Below are positions 43,866 through 53,390 of a stretch of 64,000 nucleotides of DNA, piece after piece; position 1 is the stretch's first letter; every line of letters begins with the position of its first letter. Made by a program: the position numbers and the translations under genes. The notes under the pieces were generated by a model. That model was not told the DNA's origin and made no database searches. It saw only the letters and a list, made by a program, of their open reading frames with translations. Source of the stretch: Hylemonella sp. (GTDB taxonomy: Bacteria > Pseudomonadota > Gammaproteobacteria > Burkholderiales > Burkholderiaceae_C); contig JAUYQZ010000001.1 of NCBI GenBank assembly GCA_030695415.1, positions 1 to 64,000 on the forward strand. Reading direction: 5' to 3'.

Positions 43866-43920
43866 GCTGCGAGGCGATGGGGTGCCCCTCCTGGGCCCGA
43901 TGAAAACCGAACCTCAGAAT

Positions 43921-46900
43921 CTAGGAAGCGCTACTTTCCACACCACCGACACCACGGCCGCGCAGCGCCTCATATAGCTCCGCCGGTCCGAGCAGGATGT
44001 CCTTCAGCCCGAGACGCACGCGCTCGGAGTCCAGCGCCTGCATGCTCATGGTCTGGTGCGCTGCGAAGGCATCCATGATGGCGTTCATCAACTCAGCCGA
44101 CAGGTCGGGCGAGTTCGCGAACTGCTCCTTGGTGTTGCTCATAGCCTGTTGAATCAGAACGTCAGACTCCAACAGCTTGCCTTTGAGTACGTTGTTGACG
44201 TAAACCAGCTTGTCTTCATCGGTCAGCTCGCCTTGGAAGAGATCATTGACCTTGGCCACGATCTCGGACAATCTGACCTTGATCTTGTCCTGACCCTCGC
44301 CAGTTCCCGAGTCGCCCAGCGGCATAAGGAAGTGGTCAGCCCCCTCGTCACCCAGGACCAGTGATCGCTGCCCCTGGTCTTTCAGCTTGTGATGTGTCAT
44401 GACCACTTTGGACAGATCGATGCCCTCGCGCTCACGACCGAAGTCCAACAGGGGTAGCAGGCGCTTATAGAAGATCGCCCGCTTCTCGATGGCTGTGTTG
44501 CCATAGTCGAACATCTGGCTGAGGAAGGCGTAAACGCGCAGGAAGGTTCCCAAATCCCGCTTGAACAGCAGCAGCGCGTTCATCTCGTCCTTGGCCTCCT
44601 TGGCAGCCTTGCTACCCGGCTGGGTGGACTCTGCGTCGGCATGGGTCTTCCGCGCGGCCTTGTAGCGTTTCAGCAGGCGGTCGGCAACGGGCTCGATGGC
44701 CCCCACCAGCATGGCCTGAGTCGCTTTGGGGTTCAGCTCTGCCAGGATCACCCGCTCCACCTCGAAGTCGTCGTAGTGGCCAGACGCGTCCAGCTTGGAC
44801 CGCAGCTCGTAAACCAGATGCGGGTCGGTCACACCGGCCAACTCCGCCGTTTCGTAGTAGGTTTGGAAAGCCGTCAGCACCTCCTCGGGGTCGTTGACGA
44901 AGTCCAGGATGTAGGTCGTGTCCTTCAGTCCATAGGGCCCGCTGTAGGCACGGTTCAGGCGTGAGAGGGTCTGCACAGCCTGGATACCGGCCAGCCGCTT
45001 GTCCACGTACATGCCACACAGCAGGGGCTGATCAAAGCCCGTCTGAAACTTGTTCGCCACCAGCAGGATCTGGTACTCGTCGGTGGCAAATGCCCCACGA
45101 ATGTCCCGGCTCTTCAGGTTCGGATTCAGCTTGCTGCTGTTCTCATTCACCGCTTCGGGCAGCGACTCCGGGTCGTTCACCTCGCCGGAGAAGGCCACCA
45201 GGGAATCCAGCCGGTAGCCGTTGTCCTTGATGTACTTGTCGATCGCCAGCTTCCAGCGGACGGCCTCCACCCGGCTGCCCACCACTACCATGGCCTTGGC
45301 GTGACCATTGAGCAGGGGCTGCACGTTCTCGCGGAAGTGCTCCACCACCACGGCCACCTTCTGGCTGATGTTGTACGGGTGCAGTCTCACCCAGCGCATC
45401 AACCCCTTGACCGCCTCACTACGCTCGACCTCCTTCTCGTCCCAGTCCCGGCCGTTGTGGGCCAGCTTGAAGGCGAGCTTATAGGGCGTGTAGTTCTTCA
45501 GGACATCAAGGATGAATCCCTCCTCGATCGCCTGGCGCATGGAGTAGACATGGAATGCGCCAGGAAGGTTGTCCGGGCCGGCTGGCAGGCTGGGGTTTGG
45601 ACGTCGTCCGAACAGCTCCAGAGTCTTGGCTTTGGGGGTGGCGGTGAACGCCACATAGCTCACTGCATGTTCTCCCTTACCGTCACCCGCCCGCGCGGCC
45701 ATCTGCGCGGCCAACACATCCTCGGTGGACACCTCGCCACCATCATTCAGTTCAGCCAACTCCTCAGCACTGAGCACTTGGCGCAAACTCGCTGCCGCGG
45801 CGCCCGTCTGACTGCTGTGAGCCTCGTCGGCGATCACGGCGAACCGCCTGCCCTGTGTTGCAGCCAGCTCCTGCACCGTCTTGAGGGCGAACGGGAACGT
45901 CTGAATCGTGCACACGACGATCTTTTTACCGCCTGCGAGCGCCTCAGCCAGTTCTGCACTCTTGCTCTGGCCCTCGCCTTTGATGGTGGCCACCACGCCA
46001 GTGGTGCGCTCAAAATCGAAGATGGCTTCCTGCAGCTGGGTGTCCAACACCGTCCGGTCGCTCACCACCAGCACACTGTTGAACAGCTTCTGGTTCTGGC
46101 TGTCGTGGAGGTCGGCCAGGAAATGTGCCGTCCAGGCGATGGAGTTGGTCTTGCCGCTTCCCGCGCTGTGCTGGATCAGGTACTTCTGACCCGGGCCCTC
46201 GGCCAGCACAGCCTGCACCAGATTTCGCGTGGCATCGAGCTGGTGATAGCGCGGGAACAGGATCGACTTGATCTGCTTCTTGGTGTCGCGCTGGGTCACC
46301 AGATAGCGCCCCAGGATCTCCAGCCAGCTGTCACGCTGCCAAACTTCCTCCCAGAGGTAAGCCGTACGGTGGCCCTGGCCGTTGGCAGGGTTTCCCGCAC
46401 CGCCGTGGTCACCCTGGTTGAAGGGCAGAAACTGCGTTCCCGCCCCCTGCAATCGGGTGGTCATCATCACGGTGCGGTTGCTCACCGCAAAATGCACCAG
46501 CGCGCCCCGTGGGAAGTCCAGCAGGGGTTCGGTGGTGTTCTTACCCTTGGGGCGTGGTACGCGGTCAAATCGGTACTGATCCACCGCAGCGTTGATGTCC
46601 TGGGTGAAATCCGTCTTCAACTCGGCCGTACCGACTGGTATGCCGTTCAAGAAAAGCACCAGATCGATGATGTCGTCGTGGTTGGTCCGAATCTGGCGCA
46701 CCGCCCTCAGCCGGTTGGCGGCGTAGCGAGCCTGCAGGTCGGGATTCATGGCCAGTGCCGGCTTGAACTGGGCCAGCTTGAGCGGCGCTTTCAATCCGAG
46801 CATCTCGATGCCCACGCGCAGAACCTCCAGGGTGCCGCGCTCGTCCAGTGCTTTACGCAGTCGATCCAGCAGCATGTCCTGCGCCGCGCTGCCGTGATTC

Positions 46901-47091
46901 TTGGTCAGTGTCTCCCACTCCTGGGGCTGGGACGCCTGCACCCAGGCCGCCAGATCGGCTGGGTAAAGTGCGCGCGGGGTGTCGTAGCCGCGGGCATCAC
47001 CCTCGCTGCCCGGTTCTGCATACAGCCAGCCATGGCCGGCCAGGTGATTGCAGATGTCGATCTCGAACTGGATTTCGTTATGCAGACCCAT
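43921..47091 (-). CDS. hsdR: Type I restriction enzyme, R (motor-nuclease) subunit
   Basis: A 1056-residue HsdR, the subunit that pulls DNA and cuts it far from the target. The PD-(D/E)XK nuclease is near the start (DLVLFLNGIPVGTAELKT). Helicase motifs are present: Walker A HSAGSGKTNSIAW, DEAD-like IADEAHSSQTG, SRVEAVRWK and motifs of the second RecA fold (LLVANKFQTGFDQPLLCGMYVDKRLAG, QTLSRLNRAY). The C-terminal part is helical and would bind HsdM. It lies 31 bases after the DUF4268 gene and ends the operon. It appears intact, so the system is probably active. Confidence 0.95.
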   Translation of the reverse strand: MGLHNEIQFEIDICNHLAGHGWLYAEPGSEGDARGYDTPRALYPADLAAWVQASQPQEWETLTKNHGSAAQDMLLDRLRKALDERGTLEVLRVGIEMLGLKAPLKLAQFKPALAMNPDLQARYAANRLRAVRQIRTNHDDIIDLVLFLNGIPVGTAELKTDFTQDINAAVDQYRFDRVPRPKGKNTTEPLLDFPRGALVHFAVSNRTVMMTTRLQGAGTQFLPFNQGDHGGAGNPANGQGHRTAYLWEEVWQRDSWLEILGRYLVTQRDTKKQIKSILFPRYHQLDATRNLVQAVLAEGPGQKYLIQHSAGSGKTNSIAWTAHFLADLHDSQNQKLFNSVLVVSDRTVLDTQLQEAIFDFERTTGVVATIKGEGQSKSAELAEALAGGKKIVVCTIQTFPFALKTVQELAATQGRRFAVIADEAHSSQTGAAAASLRQVLSAEELAELNDGGEVSTEDVLAAQMAARAGDGKGEHAVSYVAFTATPKAKTLELFGRRPNPSLPAGPDNLPGAFHVYSMRQAIEEGFILDVLKNYTPYKLAFKLAHNGRDWDEKEVERSEAVKGLMRWVRLHPYNISQKVAVVVEHFRENVQPLLNGHAKAMVVVGSRVEAVRWKLAIDKYIKDNGYRLDSLVAFSGEVNDPESLPEAVNENSSKLNPNLKSRDIRGAFATDEYQILLVANKFQTGFDQPLLCGMYVDKRLAGIQAVQTLSRLNRAYSGPYGLKDTTYILDFVNDPEEVLTAFQTYYETAELAGVTDPHLVYELRSKLDASGHYDDFEVERVILAELNPKATQAMLVGAIEPVADRLLKRYKAARKTHADAESTQPGSKAAKEAKDEMNALLLFKRDLGTFLRVYAFLSQMFDYGNTAIEKRAIFYKRLLPLLDFGREREGIDLSKVVMTHHKLKDQGQRSLVLGDEGADHFLMPLGDSGTGEGQDKIKVRLSEIVAKVNDLFQGELTDEDKLVYVNNVLKGKLLESDVLIQQAMSNTKEQFANSPDLSAELMNAIMDAFAAHQTMSMQALDSERVRLGLKDILLGPAELYEALRGRGVGGVESSAS

Positions 47092-47122
47092 GACTTGTCG
47101 CCTCCCTCTGTGTCTGCACGGT

Positions 47123-48223
47123 TTAGATGTTGAGCTGCTGGATCGGCGGTCGTAGCGCCGCCTCGAATCGGATCAGCTCCAAAATCAACTGGTCCTGTAA
47201 GTCCGACCAAGCATCGGGCGGCGTCTTCCAGCCGCCCTCCATGTCGTAAGAGACACGACATCCCTTGCGCCCGGGAAGCGGATCCCAGTTCAGCTTGTGC
47301 CCGAAATCATTCTCAATCTTGTCCTGCTGCCCTTTCAACACCTCGAACGCCTTGGTATTCCACTCATCGGGCTGTTTGGCGTCGCGGATGTAACACTCCA
47401 CCCTGGCGCGATCCTCAGTCAGAGACAGGTTCAGGCCAAACCCCGACCGCCCGATGCCAGCCGACAGCCAGTGGTCTGTAGAGGTGCTTCGGTTCGCCAG
47501 GATCTGGGTACTGTCTCTTGATCGCTCGATCAGCTGCGCCCAGAACTTCCTGAAAATCTCCTGCCGCACCGTGCGTACCTTTTTGACCTCTTGGGCCTGC
47601 TCACGTGCCTTGACCTCATAGTCGGCAGCCTCAGGTAGCGGAATGATCTGGGCCACGTCGATGAGCATCTTGTCGCCCAACTTGTAGGGCTGGAACCGAA
47701 CACAGGTGATATCCAGATTGTTCTTGTTCAGCCAGATGACGGCCGTGGTCAACTCAGGGGAAAAGTCACCAGACACCAAGATGATGCGAACTTCACCGGT
47801 CAGCTCGATCTCCTCAACTGAGTCAGCTTCCAGGAAATCCAAGATGTCCGCAGTGGCGCGCTCCCTGGCTTCATCACCAGGCAACATTCGCGCGTAGCCG
47901 GCAATCGCGCGCTCCAGGGTCATACTCGCCACCATGGCGGCATACCTGATGGCCTGCAACTCCATGTGCCCACCATCCTCGGTCCGCTTGATCTCCACGA
48001 CAACCAGATTGGCCTGCTTGTCCAGGCACAGCAGATCGATGCGCCGCTTGCTGTCTTCCCAGTCGCCGAACTCTTCACCGATTACCAGCAGGTCATCGCC
48101 GAGCACCGAAATGTCAGACAGCAGCAGCTGCTGCAGATCCTTGCGCTCCATCACTTTTTCCGCCACAAAGGTCGTGGGTGGAAGTGCGGTCAGGCGACCA
48201 GCATTGACTTGGTACAGCGGCAT
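47123..48223 (-). CDS. PD-(D/E)XK nuclease-fold protein with DUF4268, inside the hsd operon
   Basis: A 366-residue protein. Its N-terminal half has a PD-(D/E)XK core: D63 in RRIDLLCL, E77-x-K79 in VVVEIKRTE, and a conserved QAIRYAAM. The C-terminal half matches DUF4268 (WLSAGIGRSGFGLNLSL, ARVECYIRDAKQPDEWNTKA), a domain often found beside restriction genes. It lies between hsdS (82 bases away) and hsdR (31 bases away) on the same strand, so it is part of the operon. It may be an accessory nuclease, anti-self control protein, or part of a larger defence complex. The fold is well supported; the role is not. Confidence 0.82.
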   Translation of the reverse strand: MPLYQVNAGRLTALPPTTFVAEKVMERKDLQQLLLSDISVLGDDLLVIGEEFGDWEDSKRRIDLLCLDKQANLVVVEIKRTEDGGHMELQAIRYAAMVASMTLERAIAGYARMLPGDEARERATADILDFLEADSVEEIELTGEVRIILVSGDFSPELTTAVIWLNKNNLDITCVRFQPYKLGDKMLIDVAQIIPLPEAADYEVKAREQAQEVKKVRTVRQEIFRKFWAQLIERSRDSTQILANRSTSTDHWLSAGIGRSGFGLNLSLTEDRARVECYIRDAKQPDEWNTKAFEVLKGQQDKIENDFGHKLNWDPLPGRKGCRVSYDMEGGWKTPPDAWSDLQDQLILELIRFEAALRPPIQQLNI

Positions 48224-48304
48224 TCTGGTCTCCCCTTGGAACTTCTTATTAGTTAGTGAGTTTATCTTGGGTCAATACAGGCCCTAGTGTTCTGCTTTTG
48301 CGGC

Positions 48305-49570
48305 TTATGCTGGCTCTTTCACGGCCGTACGGACATCGATTTGTCCGGTCACGGCCGCGGAGATCAACGCGGTGCGGCGTTCTTGCAGCAGGTCGATGGC
48401 GCGTTGGGCTTCGGTGGTGAGGGTATTGAATTTCGCCGACTCAAGGGCAAGGAAGGCTGCGATATCTGCACGCTCGTTTTCTGGCGGCAGCGGAACTTCA
48501 AAATTATTCAAGACACCAATCGTCAATTGATTAATCGTTGAAGTCATAAACGCGCCAGATTGAAATTCAAACAAGGGTGAATTCAAAACACAGGCTATAT
48601 ATGCGCTGTGCTGGCTTCTAAAAACAGTCATGAACGCTCCGAATGTAAGCCCAGAAGCGGACTCGTCGATAGTCGCATTTTTTCCGATCAAGGCACGGCT
48701 TCCATTTCGCGAGCAAATGAGAATGTCACCAACTTGTGTAACTAACTCTTCTGGGATAGCAGCAGAAACATACACATTGTCGTCAAACGCAATGACCCCG
48801 CCTTGAACATTCGATGACCGCAGTACAAGTGTTCCGCTAGCCCCGCCCTCAACTATGTCGGCTGGGCTATATGTCAGTCCGGTGATCGCCTCGCCGAGAT
48901 ACTTCAGGCGCTTCAATTCCCAGTGCGCCGGAACCTCCCCCAGCCACTCCACCCCTGAATCCCTCATCGGCACCGTCGGGTCCAGTCCCTTGGTCACGGC
49001 CTGCGAGATCACGGCCTGGAGCTTTTCCTTGAGCAGGGCGATGAGCTTTTCCTGCTCGGCCACCAGCGCGTCGATCTTGGCGGCTTCGTGGTCGAGGAAG
49101 CTCGTAATAGCCGATTGTTCGTGAATCGGTGGGACGGGAATGCGAAGATTCCCGACAGCCTCTACAGACAGACCTGGCTGAGCGGCTGATACGGAATACT
49201 GGTTCAAATTCATTGCCCGCATCAGTTCGCCGAGCCAGCGAGTTTTAAGCTCGACCGTCGGCGCTGCCACAACCGCATGCTCGGATGCCCAAAATTTTCC
49301 CGTAGCGTAGTTGACGTTCCCGCATAGGGCGCCTTGGCGGCCCACTAGCGCGTAGGTTCCTTCGTGCGTGTAGCGTGAAGTAAATCCTCGCAGGCCATTT
49401 CCGCCAAAGACGGGGTAATCACCTTCATCTTCAATGTCTTCAGCGGTAATCGACTCGCCGCTCTTAAGGTCGGCGATTCTCTTGAGAGCGCAAATGTCCC
49501 AATGCGTCGGAACCTCCCCCAGCCAAGGCACCCCGCTGTCCTTATATGCGGGATAGCGCGGAAAGCTCAT
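48305..49570 (-). CDS. hsdS: Type I restriction enzyme, specificity subunit
   Basis: A 421-residue HsdS that sets the DNA target of both methylation and cutting. Two target-recognition domains each start with a similar block ([40 protein letters not shown]). They are joined by the conserved coiled-coil spacer [20 protein letters not shown] and end in another ([20 protein letters not shown]). Hence a bipartite target is expected; its sequence cannot be predicted. Its start overlaps the hsdM stop by 4 bases. Confidence 0.94.
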   Translation of the reverse strand: MSFPRYPAYKDSGVPWLGEVPTHWDICALKRIADLKSGESITAEDIEDEGDYPVFGGNGLRGFTSRYTHEGTYALVGRQGALCGNVNYATGKFWASEHAVVAAPTVELKTRWLGELMRAMNLNQYSVSAAQPGLSVEAVGNLRIPVPPIHEQSAITSFLDHEAAKIDALVAEQEKLIALLKEKLQAVISQAVTKGLDPTVPMRDSGVEWLGEVPAHWELKRLKYLGEAITGLTYSPADIVEGGASGTLVLRSSNVQGGVIAFDDNVYVSAAIPEELVTQVGDILICSRNGSRALIGKNATIDESASGLTFGAFMTVFRSQHSAYIACVLNSPLFEFQSGAFMTSTINQLTIGVLNNFEVPLPPENERADIAAFLALESAKFNTLTTEAQRAIDLLQERRTALISAAVTGQIDVRTAVKEPA

Positions 49571-51309
49571 GCCGACAGCTCCTTGATCATCTCAAGGATG
49601 CGGTCAGTGGTCTTCTTCAGCTCGGCGTCGATCTCGGCCAGCGGGCGCGGTGGCGTGAAAACGTAGAAGTGCCGGTTGAAGGGGATCTCGTAGCCCACCT
49701 TGCTCTTCTCGTGGTCGATCCATGCGTCGGGCGCATGGGGCAGCACCTCGCGCTTGAAATACTCCTCCACGTCCTCGGTCAGTGGCACGTTCTCGGTATC
49801 GCGCAGGGCGCTGTCGGGCTGGGGCTTGCCTTTCTGCTTGCCCTTTTCAATCAGCAGCACCTGGCCCGAGCCATCGCGCAGTGGACGCTCCACCGTAATG
49901 GTGCGGTAGCCGAACTCCTCGTTGCGGAAGATCCGACTGATGGGCTTGCCATCCAGCTCAGCTTCCACGAAGTCGCCGAACAGCCGGGTGATCTGGTCAA
50001 TCTGCGCGTCACTGATCTCCTTGCGCTTGGAGCCCAAGCTCTTTCGCATCTTCTGCCACATGCCACTGGCGTCGATCAACTGCACCTTACCCTTACGCGC
50101 TACCGGCTTGCGGTTGCTGATGATCCAGACGTATGTGCTGATGCCAGTGTTGTAGAACATGTCGGTGGGCAGGCCAACGATGGCCTCTACCAGGTCGTTC
50201 TCCAGCACGTAGCGGCGAATCTCACTCTCGCCACTGCCAGCCCCGCCAGTAAACAGCGGTGAGCCGTTGAGCACGATGCCGAAGCGGCTGCCGCCCTCGG
50301 CGGCTGGGCGCATCTTGCTGAGCAGGTGGAGCAGGAAGAGCATGGAGCCATCGGACACGCGCGGCAGGCCGGGGCCGAAACGGCCGTTGTAGCCCTGCTG
50401 CTCGTGCTCCTTACGCACATCCTTCTCAACCTTCTTCCACTCCACACCGAACGGCGGGTTGGACAGCATGTAGTCGAACTTCTTGTGCGCGTGCCCATCG
50501 TCGTTCAGGGTGTTGCCGAAGGTGATGTTGGCCACGTCCTGGCCCTTGATCAGCATGTCGGCCTTACAGATGGCGTGAGACTCGGGATTGAGCTCCTGAC
50601 CGTAGACCGTGAGCCGAGCCTGGGGATTGTGTTCGGCCAGGTACTCCCCCGCCACGCTGAGCATGCCGCCGGTGCCGGCTGTGGGGTCGTACATTGTCCG
50701 CACCACGCCGGGCTTGCTGAGCACGTCGTCGTCCTCTATGAAGATGAGGTTGACCATCAGGCGGATCACCTCGCGCGGGGTGAAGTGCTCACCGGCGGTT
50801 TCGTTGCTGAGTTCGGCGAACTTGCGGATCAGCTCCTCAAACACCAGCCCCATCTGCATGTTGCTGACCTTGTCCGGGTGTAGGTCGATCTGGGCGAACT
50901 TTTCGGTCACCTGGTAAAGCAGGCCAGCCTTGGTCAGCCGCTCGACTTGAGCCTGGAACTCGAAGTGCTCGAAGATGTCACGCACCGCAGGCGAGAATCC
51001 CTGGATGTAGGAATAGAGGTTCTGAGCAATGTGGTCCGGGTCACCCACCAGCTTCTTCATGTCCAGCGGAGAGGTGTTGTAGAAGCTCTGGCCGGACGTT
51101 CGCAGCAGGAACGGCTCCGGGTTCACACCAGCCTTGGTCTTGGCAGCGAGCTCCGCCAGGACGGCTGCCTTGGTGGGGTCCAGAACGCAGTCCATGCGGC
51201 GCAGTACGGTGAAAGGCAGGATTACTTTGCCGTAGTCAGATTGCTTGTAGTCGCCGCGCAACAGATCGGCGACGGACCAGATGAATGCGGAGAGTGTTTG
51301 TTGGTTCAT
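49567..51309 (-). CDS. hsdM: Type I restriction enzyme, DNA adenine methyltransferase subunit
   Basis: A 580-residue N6-adenine methyltransferase. The S-adenosylmethionine site is [17 protein letters not shown] and the catalytic motif is SNPPFG; the N-terminal HsdM_N helical region is complete ([31 protein letters not shown]). The ATG at 51309 (MNQQTLS) matches the family start and is preceded by AGGGAAC; the frame upstream is open but not conserved. It is the first gene of the operon hsdM-hsdS-DUF4268-hsdR. Its upstream region holds a broken metallophosphatase gene. Confidence 0.95.
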   Translation of the reverse strand: MNQQTLSAFIWSVADLLRGDYKQSDYGKVILPFTVLRRMDCVLDPTKAAVLAELAAKTKAGVNPEPFLLRTSGQSFYNTSPLDMKKLVGDPDHIAQNLYSYIQGFSPAVRDIFEHFEFQAQVERLTKAGLLYQVTEKFAQIDLHPDKVSNMQMGLVFEELIRKFAELSNETAGEHFTPREVIRLMVNLIFIEDDDVLSKPGVVRTMYDPTAGTGGMLSVAGEYLAEHNPQARLTVYGQELNPESHAICKADMLIKGQDVANITFGNTLNDDGHAHKKFDYMLSNPPFGVEWKKVEKDVRKEHEQQGYNGRFGPGLPRVSDGSMLFLLHLLSKMRPAAEGGSRFGIVLNGSPLFTGGAGSGESEIRRYVLENDLVEAIVGLPTDMFYNTGISTYVWIISNRKPVARKGKVQLIDASGMWQKMRKSLGSKRKEISDAQIDQITRLFGDFVEAELDGKPISRIFRNEEFGYRTITVERPLRDGSGQVLLIEKGKQKGKPQPDSALRDTENVPLTEDVEEYFKREVLPHAPDAWIDHEKSKVGYEIPFNRHFYVFTPPRPLAEIDAELKKTTDRILEMIKELSA

Positions 51310-51370
51310 TGTTCCCTGGGTGAGCGGTGGCTTAATCACTCTGGGCGGAGTATGCCACCGGGGAATCGCC

Positions 51371-51457
51371 GTCCTTGCGGGCGATGCCCGCACCATGGTG
51401 GGCGCCGGCGACGCGCTGTGCATTATGGGCAATCACGAGTTCAATGACATCGGCTAG
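51371..51457 (+). pseudogene. Remnant of a metallophosphatase gene
   Basis: The + strand reads [20 protein letters not shown], then NHEFNDIG and a stop. [13 protein letters not shown] is the metal-site motif (GNHE) of calcineurin-like phosphatases of the polynucleotide 3'-phosphatase/diadenosine tetraphosphatase type. Only about 28 residues remain, with no start, and the protein is cut off right after the motif. Together with promoters for the divergent hsdM and kinase genes it fills the 300-bp gap at 51310-51609. It looks like residue from an earlier cargo gene. Confidence 0.5.
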
Positions 51458-51609
51458 CTGCGGATTCAAGTACTGCATATCATTGAAACCATTTACCCGT
51501 ATAACTAGCATTCACTGGTGATCGCCACAGCGCAAAGCGCCTCGCATTACGCTGGCAGTCCCCCACTAGAGTTGAACAACGATATCAAATGTGGTTATGA
51601 AAGATCAAC

Positions 51610-52545
51610 ATGGCTAGATTGGACGGAGCAGCTGATCTACAGCGCTGGCGGAGCCCTCCCGTTCTCCGTTTGCTCAGCACGGGAACCTTGCTTAAGGGCA
51701 ATCACCAGAACAAGGTGTGGCGTGGTATGGCTCAGCTACCGGGAAGTACGGAGCCTGGGCTTCCCATGGTCATCAAGTGGGTACCCAAAAATGAGGTGCT
51801 CGCAGCGGAGCTTGCGTGTGCTTTAGCTGCTCGCGCACTTAAGCTTCAAGTTCCTCCTGGCGCCCTTGTCCTCGCGGAAAAAGTTGACCTTCCTGATCTA
51901 CCTCGTCGAGTCACGGGAGCCACGACTGACTGGGTAATCTGCTACGGAAGCGAACTGCAGTGGCCTGACGACACCGTCGCCCGTCCATCGCAAGCCCCAG
52001 CGGTGGAGGAGTGGACTTGGCAACGCCTTTGCGATACCCCCCAAGGACCTGCCGGTGGCGTGTGGGACGAGTTGGTGGCGAACGACGATCGCCATTGCGA
52101 AAACGTTGTTTTTGACGGAAGTCGGTGGTGGCTTATTGACCATGAGTACAGCCTCCCAGGGGTCGCCAAGATAATGAAGCGGTTCGCAGAACAAGTCGCT
52201 CGACAATCTGTTGTCGATGAGCATGCCAAGGTAAACATCTTGGCCCAGGAGGTCCTACGAAGACGACCCAATGACCACAAGATGGACACCCTACCAGGGA
52301 GTTGGCAGCAATTCCGTCAGCGGCTTCAGTGGCTCGCCGACCAGGCACAGCATTGGCAAACTGGCCTCGCGCCGGTCGATACCATCCTCATGATGACGCA
52401 CATATATCTGCGATCTATAGATTTGCGGCTGCCAGCTTTGGCACTACACTTGCAGCAAAGATTAGCTCGACCTGATCCGGCATCGCTGTGGAACTCTCCA
52501 TCCCCCCCACCCGCACGCAAGACTACGCCTCGCCGCCCTGTGTAG
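51610..52545 (+). CDS. HipA-like (HipA_2-type) kinase
   Basis: A 311-residue protein with a HipA/phosphatidylinositol-kinase-like core. Lys56 in MVIKWVPKNE would bind ATP; AAELACALAARALKLQVPPG resembles the second conserved helix. The catalytic loop is NDDRHCEN (residues 158-165) and the metal-binding site is WWLIDHE with Asp177, matching N..DRH..N and IDH of HipA_2 kinases. HipA enzymes phosphorylate translation factors such as glutamyl-tRNA synthetase and cause dormancy. A typical HipB antitoxin is missing; instead the next gene overlaps by 58 bases. AT-rich codon use suggests recent transfer. Confidence 0.72.
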   Translation: MARLDGAADLQRWRSPPVLRLLSTGTLLKGNHQNKVWRGMAQLPGSTEPGLPMVIKWVPKNEVLAAELACALAARALKLQVPPGALVLAEKVDLPDLPRRVTGATTDWVICYGSELQWPDDTVARPSQAPAVEEWTWQRLCDTPQGPAGGVWDELVANDDRHCENVVFDGSRWWLIDHEYSLPGVAKIMKRFAEQVARQSVVDEHAKVNILAQEVLRRRPNDHKMDTLPGSWQQFRQRLQWLADQAQHWQTGLAPVDTILMMTHIYLRSIDLRLPALALHLQQRLARPDPASLWNSPSPPPARKTTPRRPV

Positions 52546-53390
52546 CGCGGTACAGCCCGGTATTCTGGGAACCGATTGCTGGAACAGGCGAACGGGTTGT
52601 CGCGCTCGTATCACTTGAGCCCCATGAGGCGAGTCGCCAGAACTTGAGCGCGGGAACCTACTGCGTCCTTCCTCCTGAGCGTCTTAGAGCCATGCTAGGC
52701 CGGCAACGTGGAACAGCGGCGCACGGTGTTCTCCGAGAGGTTGCAGACTTCATGACGCAGCGCCAAGTGGCTGGCATGCCAGTTTCCGAACTTGAAGCTC
52801 CATTTCACGGATTCCAGATGGGGCCCTCCTTGGTCGCTCGTGGATACAGCATTGATCAGCTCCTCAATGCGGCGGTCAGAACGGTTTGTGCTTTTGGTAC
52901 AGCAGACGACCTGATTGAAGAGGAAGAATCGAGAGAAACACCACGCAACACCGTGCGTACTACCGAGTTCTTGCGCGCCCTGAAGCGTCATGCCGCTGGG
53001 GACGACAAAGAAATTGGCGCTAGGTTTGAAAAGACACTGAGGGGTTCAGCACTGATGCCAGAGATCTCCGTTGACTACGCCTACCAGCAATGGATGGTTC
53101 AAGTTACCAGTCTTCCAGCAACTCCAAAACAGGCAATGCATGCATTGCGTGAAGCACAGAGCAAGCTCTACGAAATCGATCTTCTCCGGAAAACAATGGA
53201 TGAGAATACGATTCGTCCAGTGTTGCTGATTAACGATGACGTACTGAACAGCAGCCTCAACGATAGCGGCAAAGAGCAAGCTTCACGTATGCTTGAGCGC
53301 CTCCAGCAGCTTAGCAAGGCAGATCAACTGGATCTTCTTCAGGCATCTACGCCATACGATGGTGCCCGCCAAATTTTGGCACTGGTTTAG
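52488..53390 (+). CDS. Partner protein of the HipA-like kinase, unknown family
   Basis: A 300-residue protein starting with GTG at 52488, inside the kinase gene. The N-terminal block RYSPVFWEPIAGTGERVVALVS is characteristic; I do not recall a named family for it, but it resembles the functional position of DUF3037 proteins that accompany HipA_2 kinases elsewhere. The middle has GFQMGPSLVARGYSIDQLL and the C-terminus is helical, with a charged linker (EEEESRETPRNT). The 58-base overlap makes co-translation with the kinase very likely. It may be an antitoxin, inhibitor, or sensor. It ends convergently on umuC with a 4-base overlap. Confidence 0.68.
   Translation: MELSIPPTRTQDYASPPCVARYSPVFWEPIAGTGERVVALVSLEPHEASRQNLSAGTYCVLPPERLRAMLGRQRGTAAHGVLREVADFMTQRQVAGMPVSELEAPFHGFQMGPSLVARGYSIDQLLNAAVRTVCAFGTADDLIEEEESRETPRNTVRTTEFLRALKRHAAGDDKEIGARFEKTLRGSALMPEISVDYAYQQWMVQVTSLPATPKQAMHALREAQSKLYEIDLLRKTMDENTIRPVLLINDDVLNSSLNDSGKEQASRMLERLQQLSKADQLDLLQASTPYDGARQILALV

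Noticed and set aside
45301-47133. Long open frame (610 codons) antisense to hsdR
   Set aside because: Shadow of the hsdR reading frame; no protein-like composition or motif.
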